Below are positions 16,398 through 25,271 of a stretch of DNA of 64,000 nucleotides, piece after piece (within the stretch, counting starts at the first letter, position 1; each line of letters begins with the position of its first letter). The translations under genes and the position numbers were made by a program. The notes under the pieces are model-generated. The model had not been told where the DNA came from, did no database searches, and saw only the letters and a program-made list of their open reading frames with translations. Source of the DNA: JAGWBF01 sp965116325 (GTDB taxonomy: Bacteria; Chloroflexota; Dehalococcoidia; Lucifugimonadales; JAGWBF01); contig OZ220675.1 of assembly GCA_965116325.1 (NCBI GenBank), forward strand, positions 744,001 through 808,000. The letters run 5' to 3'.

Positions 16398-17369
16398 TTA
16401 GTCGACATTGGCCAAAGATTCCTCGGTGTCGTCCCCCGCTGAAGGGATCGGACTTCTCTTCGACATCTTTGCATACAGGTACATTGTCGCGCCAACTCCA
16501 ATGGCTACGGCAAACCAAAGGGTGCACAACCTGATTATCAGGGTGGCGGCGCTGGCGTCGGCCCCCGAGACTCTTAGCTGCTGCAGCAATGCTATCATGC
16601 TTCCCTCCGTACCTATAAGGCCCCCGGGAAGCAGAGTCACGGCGCCCAGCAGGGTTGCTGCGGCGTAAATCGAAACAGCGGCGCCGAAGGATGCCGATAG
16701 CCCCAGGCCTTGAAGGACAAACCAGAGGGCCGCCCCCTCGGCAAGCCATGCTACAGTGCTCAGGGCTACCGCCAACACCAGCGGCCTTGGAGACAGAACC
16801 TGCCGAAAAGCCTCTCTAGATGTACCCAGGAAGGACTTAACCCTATTGGGTAGAGGAAGCATGGCCACCCGGCGAGCGCCCCAATCAGAGACCACGAGAA
16901 AAACGGCGGCGAGGGCGCCCGCCACCACCACGGGAAAGGCGGTCCAGCCATAGGGGACAAGAAAGAGGCCCCATGAACTCAGGAGCAGTACAGCGATGAC
17001 ATCGGTGAAGCGTTCGGTGATGACAGCCGCCGAGGAGCGGGCAACGGGAACGTTTGAGTGTTCCCTAAGGAAATAGGACTTGCTCAGCTCCCCCAACCGG
17101 CCGGGACTTATGGCCATGGCAAGCCCCGACGCGAATATCATGGCGCTGGGACCGATGCCTACGCTTATGCCCAGCAAACGGAGGTAGTAGGCCCACCTGA
17201 GCCACCGGATAAAGTAGTTGGCAAGGGCAAGGCCCAGGGCGAGCAGCCAGTAGCCCATGGGGAATCCATAGATCTGGTGGAGGGTGTCGTTAAGGTCGCC
17301 ATAGAAGGCCACTCCGGCAAAAACCAGGACCGCGAGTATGGCGAAGGTTATGAAGCGGCGATGCTTCAT
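16398..17369 (-). CDS. Lysylphosphatidylglycerol synthase-like / YbhN-type integral membrane protein
   Basis: The 323-residue protein has about eight hydrophobic helices and the UPF0104 signatures: a RWLRWAYYLRLLG segment, PGRLGELSKSYFLRE, ERFTDVIAVLLL and LLPGGLIGTEGSM. Relatives are the membrane half of MprF and AglD2-like proteins, thought to move or modify lipid-linked substrates. No LPG-synthase catalytic domain is attached. It overlaps nothing and lies between the UbiA-type gene and speE. Confidence 0.8.
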   Translation of the reverse strand: MKHRRFITFAILAVLVFAGVAFYGDLNDTLHQIYGFPMGYWLLALGLALANYFIRWLRWAYYLRLLGISVGIGPSAMIFASGLAMAISPGRLGELSKSYFLREHSNVPVARSSAAVITERFTDVIAVLLLSSWGLFLVPYGWTAFPVVVAGALAAVFLVVSDWGARRVAMLPLPNRVKSFLGTSREAFRQVLSPRPLVLAVALSTVAWLAEGAALWFVLQGLGLSASFGAAVSIYAAATLLGAVTLLPGGLIGTEGSMIALLQQLRVSGADASAATLIIRLCTLWFAVAIGVGATMYLYAKMSKRSPIPSAGDDTEESLANVD

Positions 17370-17384
17370 CAGGGAGAGAAGGGG

Positions 17385-18308
17385 CTAGACCATGTACACG
17401 GGGGAGCTGTCGGTGACGATGCGCTCTTCAGCCTGGATACCCTGTCGCAGGTACTTGGGCAGAGAGAACATGCGCCGGTGGGCCAGTCCATCGTAGTAGG
17501 AGAGGTCCTGGTGGAGGCGTCGCTGCACCAGCTCGTCGATGTGGTCAGGCTCTTGTTCCGGCAGAGCGCTTCCGGGGCCATCGGCCTGAGCAAGCACGAA
17601 GCCCCAGAGGGTCGTGAAGGCCGGGATGAATACACAGTAGGGATGGGTTTGCGGGAAAACGCCCGATAGGGTGCGAGCAATTACCGTGAAGCACTCGGTG
17701 TAGTTCAAGTATCCGGCGGGCCCGGCCTGGGTCACCAGTACCCCTCCGGGGTTCAGCTTTGCCTGGGCCTGTCGATAGAACTCCTCGGTGTAGAGCAGGT
17801 AAGCCGGTCCTCCCTCGGTTGGGTCTACCAGGTCCAGAATGATCACATCGAAGCGCGCGTCGCAGTCGGCGAGGAACTTGCGGGCATCCTCGTGGCGGAG
17901 CTCCAGCTTGGGGCTCTTGAAGGCGCCGGCGTTGTGATCGGGAAGATGGACTCCACACATCTGGACCACCTCGGGGTCCAGGTCCAGCATGGTGACCTTT
18001 TCCACCTCGGGGTACCTCAGCACCTCCCTAAGCGTGGCCCCCTCACCGCCGCCTCCGATAAATACCGACCGGGGAGACGGGTGGAGAAGCATAGCCGGGT
18101 GCACCAAGCTATCGTGGTAGATGTGCTCGTCGGCCTCGGTGGACTGGGTCTTGCCATCCAGAACGAGACACCGACCAAAGGTGTCGGTGTCCATAATATC
18201 AACGGACTGGTACCCTGTGCGCCCCGTATGAAGGATGTCCTTGATACGGTAGACGATCATCAGGTCGGGGGTAACTAGCTCAAAGTGCCATTTGCCCGGG
18301 ATTTCCAT
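17385..18308 (-). CDS. speE: Polyamine aminopropyltransferase (spermidine synthase)
   Basis: The 307-residue protein has an N-terminal beta domain (YQSVDIMDTDTFGRCLVLDGKTQ) and a Rossmann methyltransferase-like domain with VFIGGGGEGATLREVL, VTMLDLDPEVV and the gate-loop region DLVDPTEGGPAYLLYTEEFY. It transfers the aminopropyl group of decarboxylated AdoMet to putrescine or another diamine. speD lies 20 bp upstream in the same direction, so substrate supply and use are coupled. The exact product, spermidine or thermospermine, cannot be read from sequence alone. Confidence 0.9.
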   Translation of the reverse strand: MEIPGKWHFELVTPDLMIVYRIKDILHTGRTGYQSVDIMDTDTFGRCLVLDGKTQSTEADEHIYHDSLVHPAMLLHPSPRSVFIGGGGEGATLREVLRYPEVEKVTMLDLDPEVVQMCGVHLPDHNAGAFKSPKLELRHEDARKFLADCDARFDVIILDLVDPTEGGPAYLLYTEEFYRQAQAKLNPGGVLVTQAGPAGYLNYTECFTVIARTLSGVFPQTHPYCVFIPAFTTLWGFVLAQADGPGSALPEQEPDHIDELVQRRLHQDLSYYDGLAHRRMFSLPKYLRQGIQAEERIVTDSSPVYMV

Positions 18309-18328
18309 GCTGGGATTACTTGTCGGCC

Positions 18329-18697
18329 TTAGGCGGCGGCCGGAATCTCAGTGAGGATACCCCGGCGGTATTCGGTCAGCGACGGGTCCCGGCATTCCAG
18401 CTTGTCGATGAGGATTCGAGCAGCCTTCGAAGCGTCGAAGGTTTCCCCGCAGGTGAATACATCAGCGGCCGCATAGCCGTACTCAGGCCATGTGTGTATG
18501 CAGAGGTGGGATTCGGAGATGGCCAGGATACCTGTAACACCTTGGGGATTGAACTGGTGGAAGGACTCGCCGATTATGGTGGCCCCTGCAGCATCGGCTG
18601 CCTGGGTCATTGCCTCCCGGATGTAGGGAAGGTCATCCAGAAGGCTGGGGTTGCATTCCTTAAGTTCAACCATCACGTGAATTCCGAGTACATTCAA
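18329..18697 (-). CDS. speD: S-adenosylmethionine decarboxylase proenzyme
   Basis: The 122-residue short bacterial AdoMetDC carries the autocleavage site SESHLCIHTWPE: cleavage between Glu62 and Ser63 would create the pyruvoyl cofactor. His68 and Cys83 (FTCGE) are the usual processing and proton-donor residues. It decarboxylates AdoMet to feed SpeE, which follows 20 bp downstream. The promoter at 18737-18765 lies just beyond the stop codon of the preceding gene, so the pair has its own transcription unit. Confidence 0.95.
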   Translation of the reverse strand: MNVLGIHVMVELKECNPSLLDDLPYIREAMTQAADAAGATIIGESFHQFNPQGVTGILAISESHLCIHTWPEYGYAAADVFTCGETFDASKAARILIDKLECRDPSLTEYRRGILTEIPAAA

Positions 18698-18736
18698 TCA
18701 CCTGCCCCCCTTTATGATTTTGGCGTACAAAACGAG

Positions 18737-18765
18737 ATTCTACCCGTATTTGACCTTCTACGCAA
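18737..18765 (-). promoter_or_regulatory. Predicted promoter of speD-speE
   Basis: TTGCGT (18765-18760), a 17-nt spacer and TAGAAT (18742-18737) on the minus strand. Confidence 0.6.
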
Positions 18766-18772
18766 TACCTCG

Positions 18773-19732
18773 CTACAACACGGACAGGAATCCCAGACCG
18801 ACGTGGGTCCGGAGCAGATCCCGGAAGCGCCGGGTCTTGTCGGGGTGATGGACGGGCGCGGCCAGCAATAGCTCGTCCAGCAGCTCGGCGCAGGCGATCG
18901 TCTCGTTGGCCATGACCAGGAGGGGAACCTCCTGTTCCTCAGCTTCATGGTACACGTACTGGTTGGGTTCGAATCCCCCGGTGAGCAGCAGGCAGGCGGT
19001 CTCGGTATGGAGACACGCCAGGTGGATATCCGGGCGGTCACCCCTGACCAGCACCCCCTTGCTCTGGTGGCGCCCGTAGTAAGTGTCCCCCCCATCCATG
19101 ATGTTCCCGCCGATGAGGAAGTTCTCTACCAGGGCGCCGGCCTTATCCTCTCCCAGCACCCAGGCGCCGTTCAAGCCCTGGGCCACATCCCCCACGGACA
19201 CCGATGCCATGGTCCGGTCGGAAGGAATAGCGCCCAGCAGCCCTTCCTGACTCAGATCCTCGGAGTGCTGGCTAAGCCGGTAGGGGGGCACCATGTTCAG
19301 GATTACGCCGGCCAGGCGCTCTCTTAGCGCCGCCACCCCGAGTTGGCCCGAGTGGCCTGCCTCTGGGCTGGAGTACCCCTGGACGTACAGCACCTTGCAG
19401 TCCAGTCTGTGAACGATGTCTTCAACCCGGGCTGCCGGGTCTCGTTCCTCGGGAGCCAGGGCCGGGCCCTCAATCACGACCAGGTTTCCTGCAGCGGATA
19501 GCTCCTGGGCGAGGGCCAGGGTGTCCTCCAAGCCCATCTCCTGTGAGGACGTTGCCTGCTCGCCGCCAAGGACATGTTCCATCATATAGGCTACGTCGGG
19601 GTCGGGATGAGATGAGAAGAGCTTCAGGTATGCAGCTTTTCCGCCGCCGTCCAGCACCTCGGATACAAGGGCGGACGCCGTGGCCGTCTTTCCCACACCG
19701 GGTCTATCGGATGCTATCAGCAGGATGGGCAA
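18773..19732 (-). CDS. BioD/phosphotransacetylase-N-like P-loop protein with DRTGG domain
   Basis: The 319-residue protein starts with a dethiobiotin-synthase-like P-loop (DRPGVGKTATASAL, residues 9-22) and VVIEGPAL around residue 85. The second half resembles a DRTGG domain: NFLIGGNIMDGGDTYYG, LVRGDRPDIHLACL and the LLLTGGF strand. Such proteins form the N-terminal part of large phosphate acetyltransferases or stand alone as presumed regulators. No acetyltransferase domain is attached here, so a regulatory or nucleotide-binding role is more likely. Confidence 0.75.
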   Translation of the reverse strand: MPILLIASDRPGVGKTATASALVSEVLDGGGKAAYLKLFSSHPDPDVAYMMEHVLGGEQATSSQEMGLEDTLALAQELSAAGNLVVIEGPALAPEERDPAARVEDIVHRLDCKVLYVQGYSSPEAGHSGQLGVAALRERLAGVILNMVPPYRLSQHSEDLSQEGLLGAIPSDRTMASVSVGDVAQGLNGAWVLGEDKAGALVENFLIGGNIMDGGDTYYGRHQSKGVLVRGDRPDIHLACLHTETACLLLTGGFEPNQYVYHEAEEQEVPLLVMANETIACAELLDELLLAAPVHHPDKTRRFRDLLRTHVGLGFLSVL

Positions 19733-19780
19733 CTAGAACACCTCGATGCCAGCGAGAATCGGCAGCGCTGTGGCGCAGCC

Positions 19781-21277
19781 CTAAATGAACTTGGCTTGGG
19801 CCCGCGCCCCGGCATAGTCTATGTACACAGATATCACTTCACTGAAGAAGTTAACCGCTTCCGTCCCCTGTTCCCGGGTGCCCGCGCCGGAAGCCTTCAG
19901 CCCGCCGAAGGGCAGATGTACCTCTCCCCCCAGGGTCGGGGCGTTGACGTGTACGATTCCGGCCTCCACCTGCTCCACGTAGCGCAGGGCCTGGGTTATG
20001 TCCTTTGTATAGATGGAGGATGACAGCCCGAACTGCACGCTGTTGGCAATATCGATGGCTTCGTCCAGGTCCCTGGCCTCGAACACCGTCAACACGGGGC
20101 CGAATATCTCCTCCTGGGCAATGCGCATAGAGGGCTTGACGTCGGTGAAGATGGTTGGTTCCACATAGTACCCTTCGTCGTACTCATCCCCCCGGACGGC
20201 ATGACCTCCGTAGGCAAGCTTGGCGCCCTCCTCGGTCCCGACGCCGATGTACTCCAGCACCTTGTCGAACTGGTACTGGCTGGACAGGGGGCTGACATCC
20301 ACGCTCCGGTCCATGCCGTCCCCGATCTTCAGCGCGCTGGTACGGCTGATCAGCTCGTCCATGAAAGGCTCGAAGACCGAGCTTTCCACTATAACCCGGC
20401 TTGTGGCTGTGCACCTCTGCCCCGTGGAACCAAAGGCGCCCTGCACCACGCCGCCCAGGGTCTTGTCCATGTCGGCGTCGGCCAGGACTATGACGGCGTT
20501 CTTGCCACCCATCTCGCACTGGACCTTCTTCAGGCCCTTGGCGCCCTCGGTGTAGATGTTGGAGCCGATGTCGGTAGAGCCGGTGAAGGAGATGCCCTTT
20601 ACCATGGGATGGGACACCAGGGTGTTGCCCACCGAAGCGCCCGGCCCGGTGATCAGGTTCAGCACGCCGGCGGGCAGGCCGGCATCTTCGAACACCTTCA
20701 CCAGCATGGAGGCCGACATGGGGGTGGACGAGGCCGGTTTGAAAACCAGGGTGTTGCCGCATATGAGGGCCGGAGCCATCTTCCACGCGGGGATAGCAAT
20801 GGGGAAATTCCAGGGAGTGATTATGCCCACGACGCCCAATGGCCTGCGTGTCGTGTAGGCCACCGTGTCGGGTATCTCCGATGGGGTTGTGTAGCCGAAG
20901 AGGCGGCGACCTTCCCCGGCGGAGTATTCGGTGATGTTCATCGCCCGGCGCACCTCGCCGAGGGCATCGCCAATGGGCTTGCCCTCCTCCAGGGTGATCG
21001 CCTTGGCGATGTCGTCAGCCCTCTCCCGCATTATTTCCAAAGCCTTGTACAGGATGCCTGCCCTTTGGGGGGCCGGCATACCTGCCCATGCAGGCAGGGC
21101 GCGATTGGCGGCTTCGACAGCCCGCTCGGCATCCTCGGGGATGGAAGCTTGGAAGGAAGCCAGCACCATGTCCTTATGCGCGGGGTTGGCGATGGTGTAG
21201 GTCCGGCCCGAAGCTGAGTCCACCCAGCTTCCGTCGATGTAGTTCTGGTAGGTGGGGACTTCAGCAGATGTTGTCAT
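19781..21277 (-). CDS. NAD(P)-dependent aldehyde dehydrogenase
   Basis: The 498-residue protein is a full ALDH: the NPAHKD N-terminal region, the cofactor site PWNFPIAIPAWKMAPAL and FKPASSTPMSA, FTGSTDIG, catalytic Glu in CEMGGKN, catalytic Cys in TGQRCTATS and EEIFGPVLTVF toward the end. It oxidises an aldehyde to the acid in the cytoplasm. The sequence resembles semialdehyde dehydrogenases such as 2,5-dioxovalerate or succinate semialdehyde types, but the substrate cannot be fixed. It is followed upstream by a dienelactone hydrolase gene on the same strand. Confidence 0.9.
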   Translation of the reverse strand: MTTSAEVPTYQNYIDGSWVDSASGRTYTIANPAHKDMVLASFQASIPEDAERAVEAANRALPAWAGMPAPQRAGILYKALEIMRERADDIAKAITLEEGKPIGDALGEVRRAMNITEYSAGEGRRLFGYTTPSEIPDTVAYTTRRPLGVVGIITPWNFPIAIPAWKMAPALICGNTLVFKPASSTPMSASMLVKVFEDAGLPAGVLNLITGPGASVGNTLVSHPMVKGISFTGSTDIGSNIYTEGAKGLKKVQCEMGGKNAVIVLADADMDKTLGGVVQGAFGSTGQRCTATSRVIVESSVFEPFMDELISRTSALKIGDGMDRSVDVSPLSSQYQFDKVLEYIGVGTEEGAKLAYGGHAVRGDEYDEGYYVEPTIFTDVKPSMRIAQEEIFGPVLTVFEARDLDEAIDIANSVQFGLSSSIYTKDITQALRYVEQVEAGIVHVNAPTLGGEVHLPFGGLKASGAGTREQGTEAVNFFSEVISVYIDYAGARAQAKFI

Positions 21278-21395
21278 GGATTCGCTTCCTGCTCCTAAGT
21301 GTTCCGGTCGTCAGTCCTAAGGGGTCCACGCATGGCGCCAAGGGCCGTCACCATTCTAGAGGTGCGAGATAGGTACTGGGCCACTGCTGGGTGCC

Positions 21396-22175
21396 CTAAG
21401 CGGCCGCCGCCACCCGGGACATGTGCTTCTGGAACCAGTCCAAGGTGCGGGCGAAGGCATCCTCGGCGGCGTCCCTTCGGTAGCTGTCTCTTTCGTCACA
21501 ATAGAACCCGTGGCCGGCCCCTCCGTATATCTTGAAGTCGTACACCTTGCCATGCTTCTGAAGCTCGGCTTCTATCTTGCTCACATCTTCGGGGCTGGGG
21601 TTCTGGTCTTCTTCGCCGAAGTTGCCCATCACCGGGCAGCTGATGCTCGCCGTCCGCTCGAATGCCGTTGGGCCTTCGCCTCGGGGACGCATGATGTTCC
21701 CGCCGTAGAACATGGAACCGGCCTTGATGCCGGGACACGATGAGGCAGCCAGGTAAACCACGCAACCGCCGAAGCAAAAGCCTACGATGCCGATGTTGTC
21801 GCCATCCACCCGGGGATGCTTCTTGAGCCAGTCTATGGTGGTGTTGATGTCCTGCACTATGTAGTCGTTGGTCACCTGCTCCCGGGCCTTGTTGCGTTCG
21901 GGAACATCCTCTTCGCCGTACCCGAAGGTGGGATTGGTGCCCCGCACCGCCTCGCTGTTGTTGTAGCGATGGAACATCGCCGGGGCCACCGCGAAGTAGC
22001 CCTCAGACGCGAAACGGTCGGCTATAGCCTGGATGTGGGAGCTAACGCCGAATATCTCCTGGACCACTATCACTGCCGGGCGCGCGCCCGGCGCATCGGG
22101 CTGGCTGACGTATGTGTGCATATCATCCAGATGCTCTCCCGATTCCATCCTGAGAATCTCCCAGAAGGATGCCAT
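21396..22175 (-). CDS. Dienelactone hydrolase family protein
   Basis: The 259-residue alpha/beta hydrolase has the DLH signature: PAVIVVQEIFGV with Glu40, the nucleophile elbow GFCFGGC with Cys134, and GAGHGFYCDERDSY with His222 close to the end. The triad is therefore Cys-Asp-His, as in carboxymethylenebutenolidase. It may hydrolyse lactones or esters from aromatic degradation, but no ring-cleavage genes are nearby. ATG 22175 is chosen because GGGAGGA lies just upstream. Confidence 0.85.
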   Translation of the reverse strand: MASFWEILRMESGEHLDDMHTYVSQPDAPGARPAVIVVQEIFGVSSHIQAIADRFASEGYFAVAPAMFHRYNNSEAVRGTNPTFGYGEEDVPERNKAREQVTNDYIVQDINTTIDWLKKHPRVDGDNIGIVGFCFGGCVVYLAASSCPGIKAGSMFYGGNIMRPRGEGPTAFERTASISCPVMGNFGEEDQNPSPEDVSKIEAELQKHGKVYDFKIYGGAGHGFYCDERDSYRRDAAEDAFARTLDWFQKHMSRVAAAA

Positions 22176-22255
22176 AGCTGCTCCTCCCATTACGTGAATT
22201 TGGGGAATCGGCAGGCTGTCGTGGGTCGAGATGTCCCCTGCCTGGTTTGGGCACG

Positions 22256-22284
22256 ATTGTAGCAGAGGGGGTGCGGGCAAACAA
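22256..22284 (-). promoter_or_regulatory. Predicted promoter of the dienelactone hydrolase gene
   Basis: TTGTTT (22284-22279), a 17-nt spacer and TACAAT (22261-22256) on the minus strand, about 80 nt before ATG 22175. Confidence 0.55.
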
Positions 22285-22290
22285 CCTGAA

Positions 22291-24144
22291 CTAGTTGGAC
22301 TCCAGCTTCAGCAGAGCCATAAAGGCTTCCTGGGGAAGCTCGACCCGCCCGACTCGCTTCAGCCTCTTCTTGCCTTCCCTCTGCTTCTCCAGCAGCTTGC
22401 GCTTCCGGGTAACGTCACCCCCGTAGCACTTGGCAAGGACGTCTTTGCGAAGGGGCCTCACAGTCTCTCTTGCAATGATGCGGCTGCCGATGGCCGCCTG
22501 GATGGGGACGGCAAACAGCTGGCGAGGAATCGCCTCACGGAGCTTCTCGGCCAAGGTCCTGCCGTAGGCGTATGCTTTGTCCTTGTGGACTATGAGAGAG
22601 AGCTCATCGACTGCTTCCTGGTTCAAAAGAATGTCCAGCTTGACCAGCGGACCAGCCCGGTAGCCGTCGAAGACGTAGTCCAGGGAGGCGTAGCCCTGGG
22701 TGCGGGACTTGAGCTGGTTGTAGAACTCGGCCAGCATCTCGGCCAGGGGCATCCGGTACTCCAGCATGACGCGGGAACCCTTGTCCCGCTCCTCGTCGGT
22801 ATCCTGGGACTCCCCCTGGGGACCTTCACCCTGGATGTACTCCATCCTGCGGAACTCCCCGCGCCGGGTGGCCATCAGCTCCATTATGGTGCCGATGTGA
22901 TGTCCTGGGGTCAGTATGGTGATGGCCAGCCAGGGCTCCTGGATCTCCCTGATCTGGGCCACGGGGGGCAGCTTGGAAGGAGTCTCAACCTCGATGATGC
23001 TGCCGTCGGTCAGATGGACCTTGTAAGCAACGCTGGGGGCAGTAGCTACGATGTCCAGCCCGTACTCCCGTTCCAGCCTTTCCTGGACGATGTCCATGTG
23101 CAGCAGCCCCAGGAACCCGCACCTCAGGCCAAATCCCAGGGCAACGCTGTTCTCGGGCTCGAAGGTAAGGGCGGCATCGTTGAGCTGGAGCTTCTCCAGG
23201 GCCGCCCGCAGTGCCCTGTACTCCTGCCCGTCGGCAGGATACAAGCCGGAGAAGACCATGGGTTTCAGGGGAACGTACCCCGGCATAGGTTCCGAGGCTT
23301 GCCGCTCCTCGAGGGTGAAGGTCTCGCCGACGCTGCACTCCCGCACATCCTTCAGCCCTGTGGCGATGTAACCGACCTGTCCGGCCTCCAGGGATTCCCG
23401 GCGCACAGGGTGGGGTGCGAACACTCCCACCTCCATGGCTTCCGTCTCCTTGTCGGTGGACATCAGCAACATCCGGTCGTTTCTGGAAACCGACCCCTCG
23501 AAAAGCCTCACATAGGCGACGATACCTTTGTACGAATTGTAAACAGAGTCGAAGACCAAGGCCCGCAAGGGCTGGTCCGAGCGTCCTTGGGGAGGAGGCA
23601 CCCGGTCCACTACAGCCTGCAGAATATCGCCAACACCCATGCCATCCTTGGCCGAAGCGAACAGGATCTCGTCAGGAGAGAAGCCGAACACCTGGGTCAG
23701 CTCACCTGCAACCTTTTCGGGCTCTGCTTGGGGAAGGTCGATCTTGTTGATCACCGGCAGCAGGACGAGGTCGGCTTCCATTGCCAGGAAGGAGTTTGCG
23801 ATGGTCTGGGCTTCTATCCCCTGGCTGGCGTCCACTACCAGGATGGCGCCCTCGCATGCAGCCAGAGAACGGGACACTTCGTAGCTGAAGTCCACGTGTC
23901 CCGGGGTGTCGATAAGGTTGAGCTGATACTGCTGCCCATCCCTGCCTCTGAAGGGCATGGACACAGCCTTCCCCTTGATGGTGATGCCCCTCTCTCGCTC
24001 CAGGTCCATCTGGTCGAGGAATTGGGCCTTCATCTCCTGGGAGGAGACTGTGCCTGTCTGTTCGAGGAAACGGTCGGCCAGGGTGGACTTGCCGTGGTCT
24101 ATGTGGGCGATGATGCAGAAATTGCGTATGTGCTCTGGGTCCAT
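22291..24144 (-). CDS. lepA: Elongation factor 4 (LepA), ribosome back-translocating GTPase
   Basis: The 617-residue protein has all LepA features: G1 AHIDHGKST near residue 13, G3 DTPGHVDF, G4 NKIDLP, EF-G-like domains II and III, and the LepA C-terminal domain with the RPLRKDVLAKCYGGDVTRKRK segment and a C-terminal LLEKQREGKKRLK. It acts on stalled or mistranslocated ribosomes and in initiation. It is a stand-alone minus-strand gene between the dienelactone hydrolase and oppF genes. Confidence 0.97.
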   Translation of the reverse strand: MDPEHIRNFCIIAHIDHGKSTLADRFLEQTGTVSSQEMKAQFLDQMDLERERGITIKGKAVSMPFRGRDGQQYQLNLIDTPGHVDFSYEVSRSLAACEGAILVVDASQGIEAQTIANSFLAMEADLVLLPVINKIDLPQAEPEKVAGELTQVFGFSPDEILFASAKDGMGVGDILQAVVDRVPPPQGRSDQPLRALVFDSVYNSYKGIVAYVRLFEGSVSRNDRMLLMSTDKETEAMEVGVFAPHPVRRESLEAGQVGYIATGLKDVRECSVGETFTLEERQASEPMPGYVPLKPMVFSGLYPADGQEYRALRAALEKLQLNDAALTFEPENSVALGFGLRCGFLGLLHMDIVQERLEREYGLDIVATAPSVAYKVHLTDGSIIEVETPSKLPPVAQIREIQEPWLAITILTPGHHIGTIMELMATRRGEFRRMEYIQGEGPQGESQDTDEERDKGSRVMLEYRMPLAEMLAEFYNQLKSRTQGYASLDYVFDGYRAGPLVKLDILLNQEAVDELSLIVHKDKAYAYGRTLAEKLREAIPRQLFAVPIQAAIGSRIIARETVRPLRKDVLAKCYGGDVTRKRKLLEKQREGKKRLKRVGRVELPQEAFMALLKLESN

Positions 24145-24215
24145 TAGGAAGCACGAGGCAATGGGGAATCAGAGAGGATGCTGTTGCCTGTCAGTTAATC
24201 ATCCTCCCGCATCAA

Positions 24216-25259
24216 TCACGCCAGCTGGTAAGTGGGAGTGCCGTAACCGGGCACGTTGATGCACGAGACCCAGTGGCCGGGCTTGACCTCTCGCACCTCG
24301 GGCATCTCCTCCATGCACTCGGGGGACACCGAAGGGCATCTGGGGTGGAAGACACAACCTGCCGGAGGGTTCAGGGGGCTGGGGACCTCGCCGGATAGAA
24401 GAATCCTCTCTCGCTGGGCATCGATGATCGGATCGGGGATGGGCACCGCCGAAAGAAGGGCCTTGGTGTAGGGGTGCAAGGGGTCTGCGTAGATGTCGTT
24501 GCGGTCGGCGATCTCCACGATGTGGCCCAGGTACATCACGGCGACGCGGTCGCTTATGTGACGCACCACCGACAGGTCATGGGCGATAAACAGGTAGGTC
24601 AGGGAGAACTGCTCCTGCAGGTCTTCCAGCAGGTTGATGACCTGGGCTTGAATGGACACGTCCAGGGCCGACACAGGCTCGTCGCAGACCATGAACTCCG
24701 GGTTGACAGCCAGGGCCCTTGCGACGCCGATCCTCTGACGCTGACCACCGCTGAACTCATGGGGGAAACGATCAGCCATGTAACGGTTGAGACCGACGAT
24801 ATCAAGGAGCTCGCCCACCCGCTCCTTGTACTCCGACTTGCTCTTCGCCAAACCATGAACCACCAGGGGTTCGCCAATGATGGCCCCGGCGGTCATCCTG
24901 GGGTTCAGAGAGCTGTATGGGTCCTGGAATATGATCTGCATCTGGCGCCGCATAGGCCGCATGTTGCGATTGTTCAACGTGCAAAGGTCAACATCATGGA
25001 ATATGATCTTGCCCGCCGTGGGCTTGTACAACTGGAGAACACACCGGCCCGTGGTCGTCTTCCCGCATCCGCTCTCTCCCACCAGCCCCAGGGTCTCCCC
25101 CTTCCGGACGAAGAAGCTGACATCGTCCACAGCCTTGATGTCGGCGACGGTCTTCTGAAAGAAGATGCCGGCCGTTACCGGAAAGTACATCTTTAGGTTC
25201 TGGACTTCCAACAGGTAGTCACTCTGGTATCCGTTGCCGTTTTGCTGAAGCTGGGTCAT
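24216..25259 (-). CDS. oppF: Oligopeptide/dipeptide ABC transporter ATP-binding protein, OppF type
   Basis: The 347-residue ATPase has Walker A GESGCGKTTTGRC, the Q-loop region with FQDPYSSLNPRM, the signature FSGGQRQRIGVARAL, Walker B FMVCDEPVSALD, H-loop FIAHDLSVV and the OppF-specific C-terminal region with GCVFHPRCPSV, where cysteines may hold an Fe-S cluster. It energises peptide or nickel import together with OppD. The permease and binding-protein genes are not adjacent. Confidence 0.92.
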   Translation of the reverse strand: MTQLQQNGNGYQSDYLLEVQNLKMYFPVTAGIFFQKTVADIKAVDDVSFFVRKGETLGLVGESGCGKTTTGRCVLQLYKPTAGKIIFHDVDLCTLNNRNMRPMRRQMQIIFQDPYSSLNPRMTAGAIIGEPLVVHGLAKSKSEYKERVGELLDIVGLNRYMADRFPHEFSGGQRQRIGVARALAVNPEFMVCDEPVSALDVSIQAQVINLLEDLQEQFSLTYLFIAHDLSVVRHISDRVAVMYLGHIVEIADRNDIYADPLHPYTKALLSAVPIPDPIIDAQRERILLSGEVPSPLNPPAGCVFHPRCPSVSPECMEEMPEVREVKPGHWVSCINVPGYGTPTYQLA

Positions 25260-25271
25260 CAGTTGCTCTCC

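Noticed and set aside
22231..24147. 638-residue open frame antisense to lepA
   Set aside because: It has no recognisable domain and mirrors lepA codons; long antisense frames are common in GC-rich genes.
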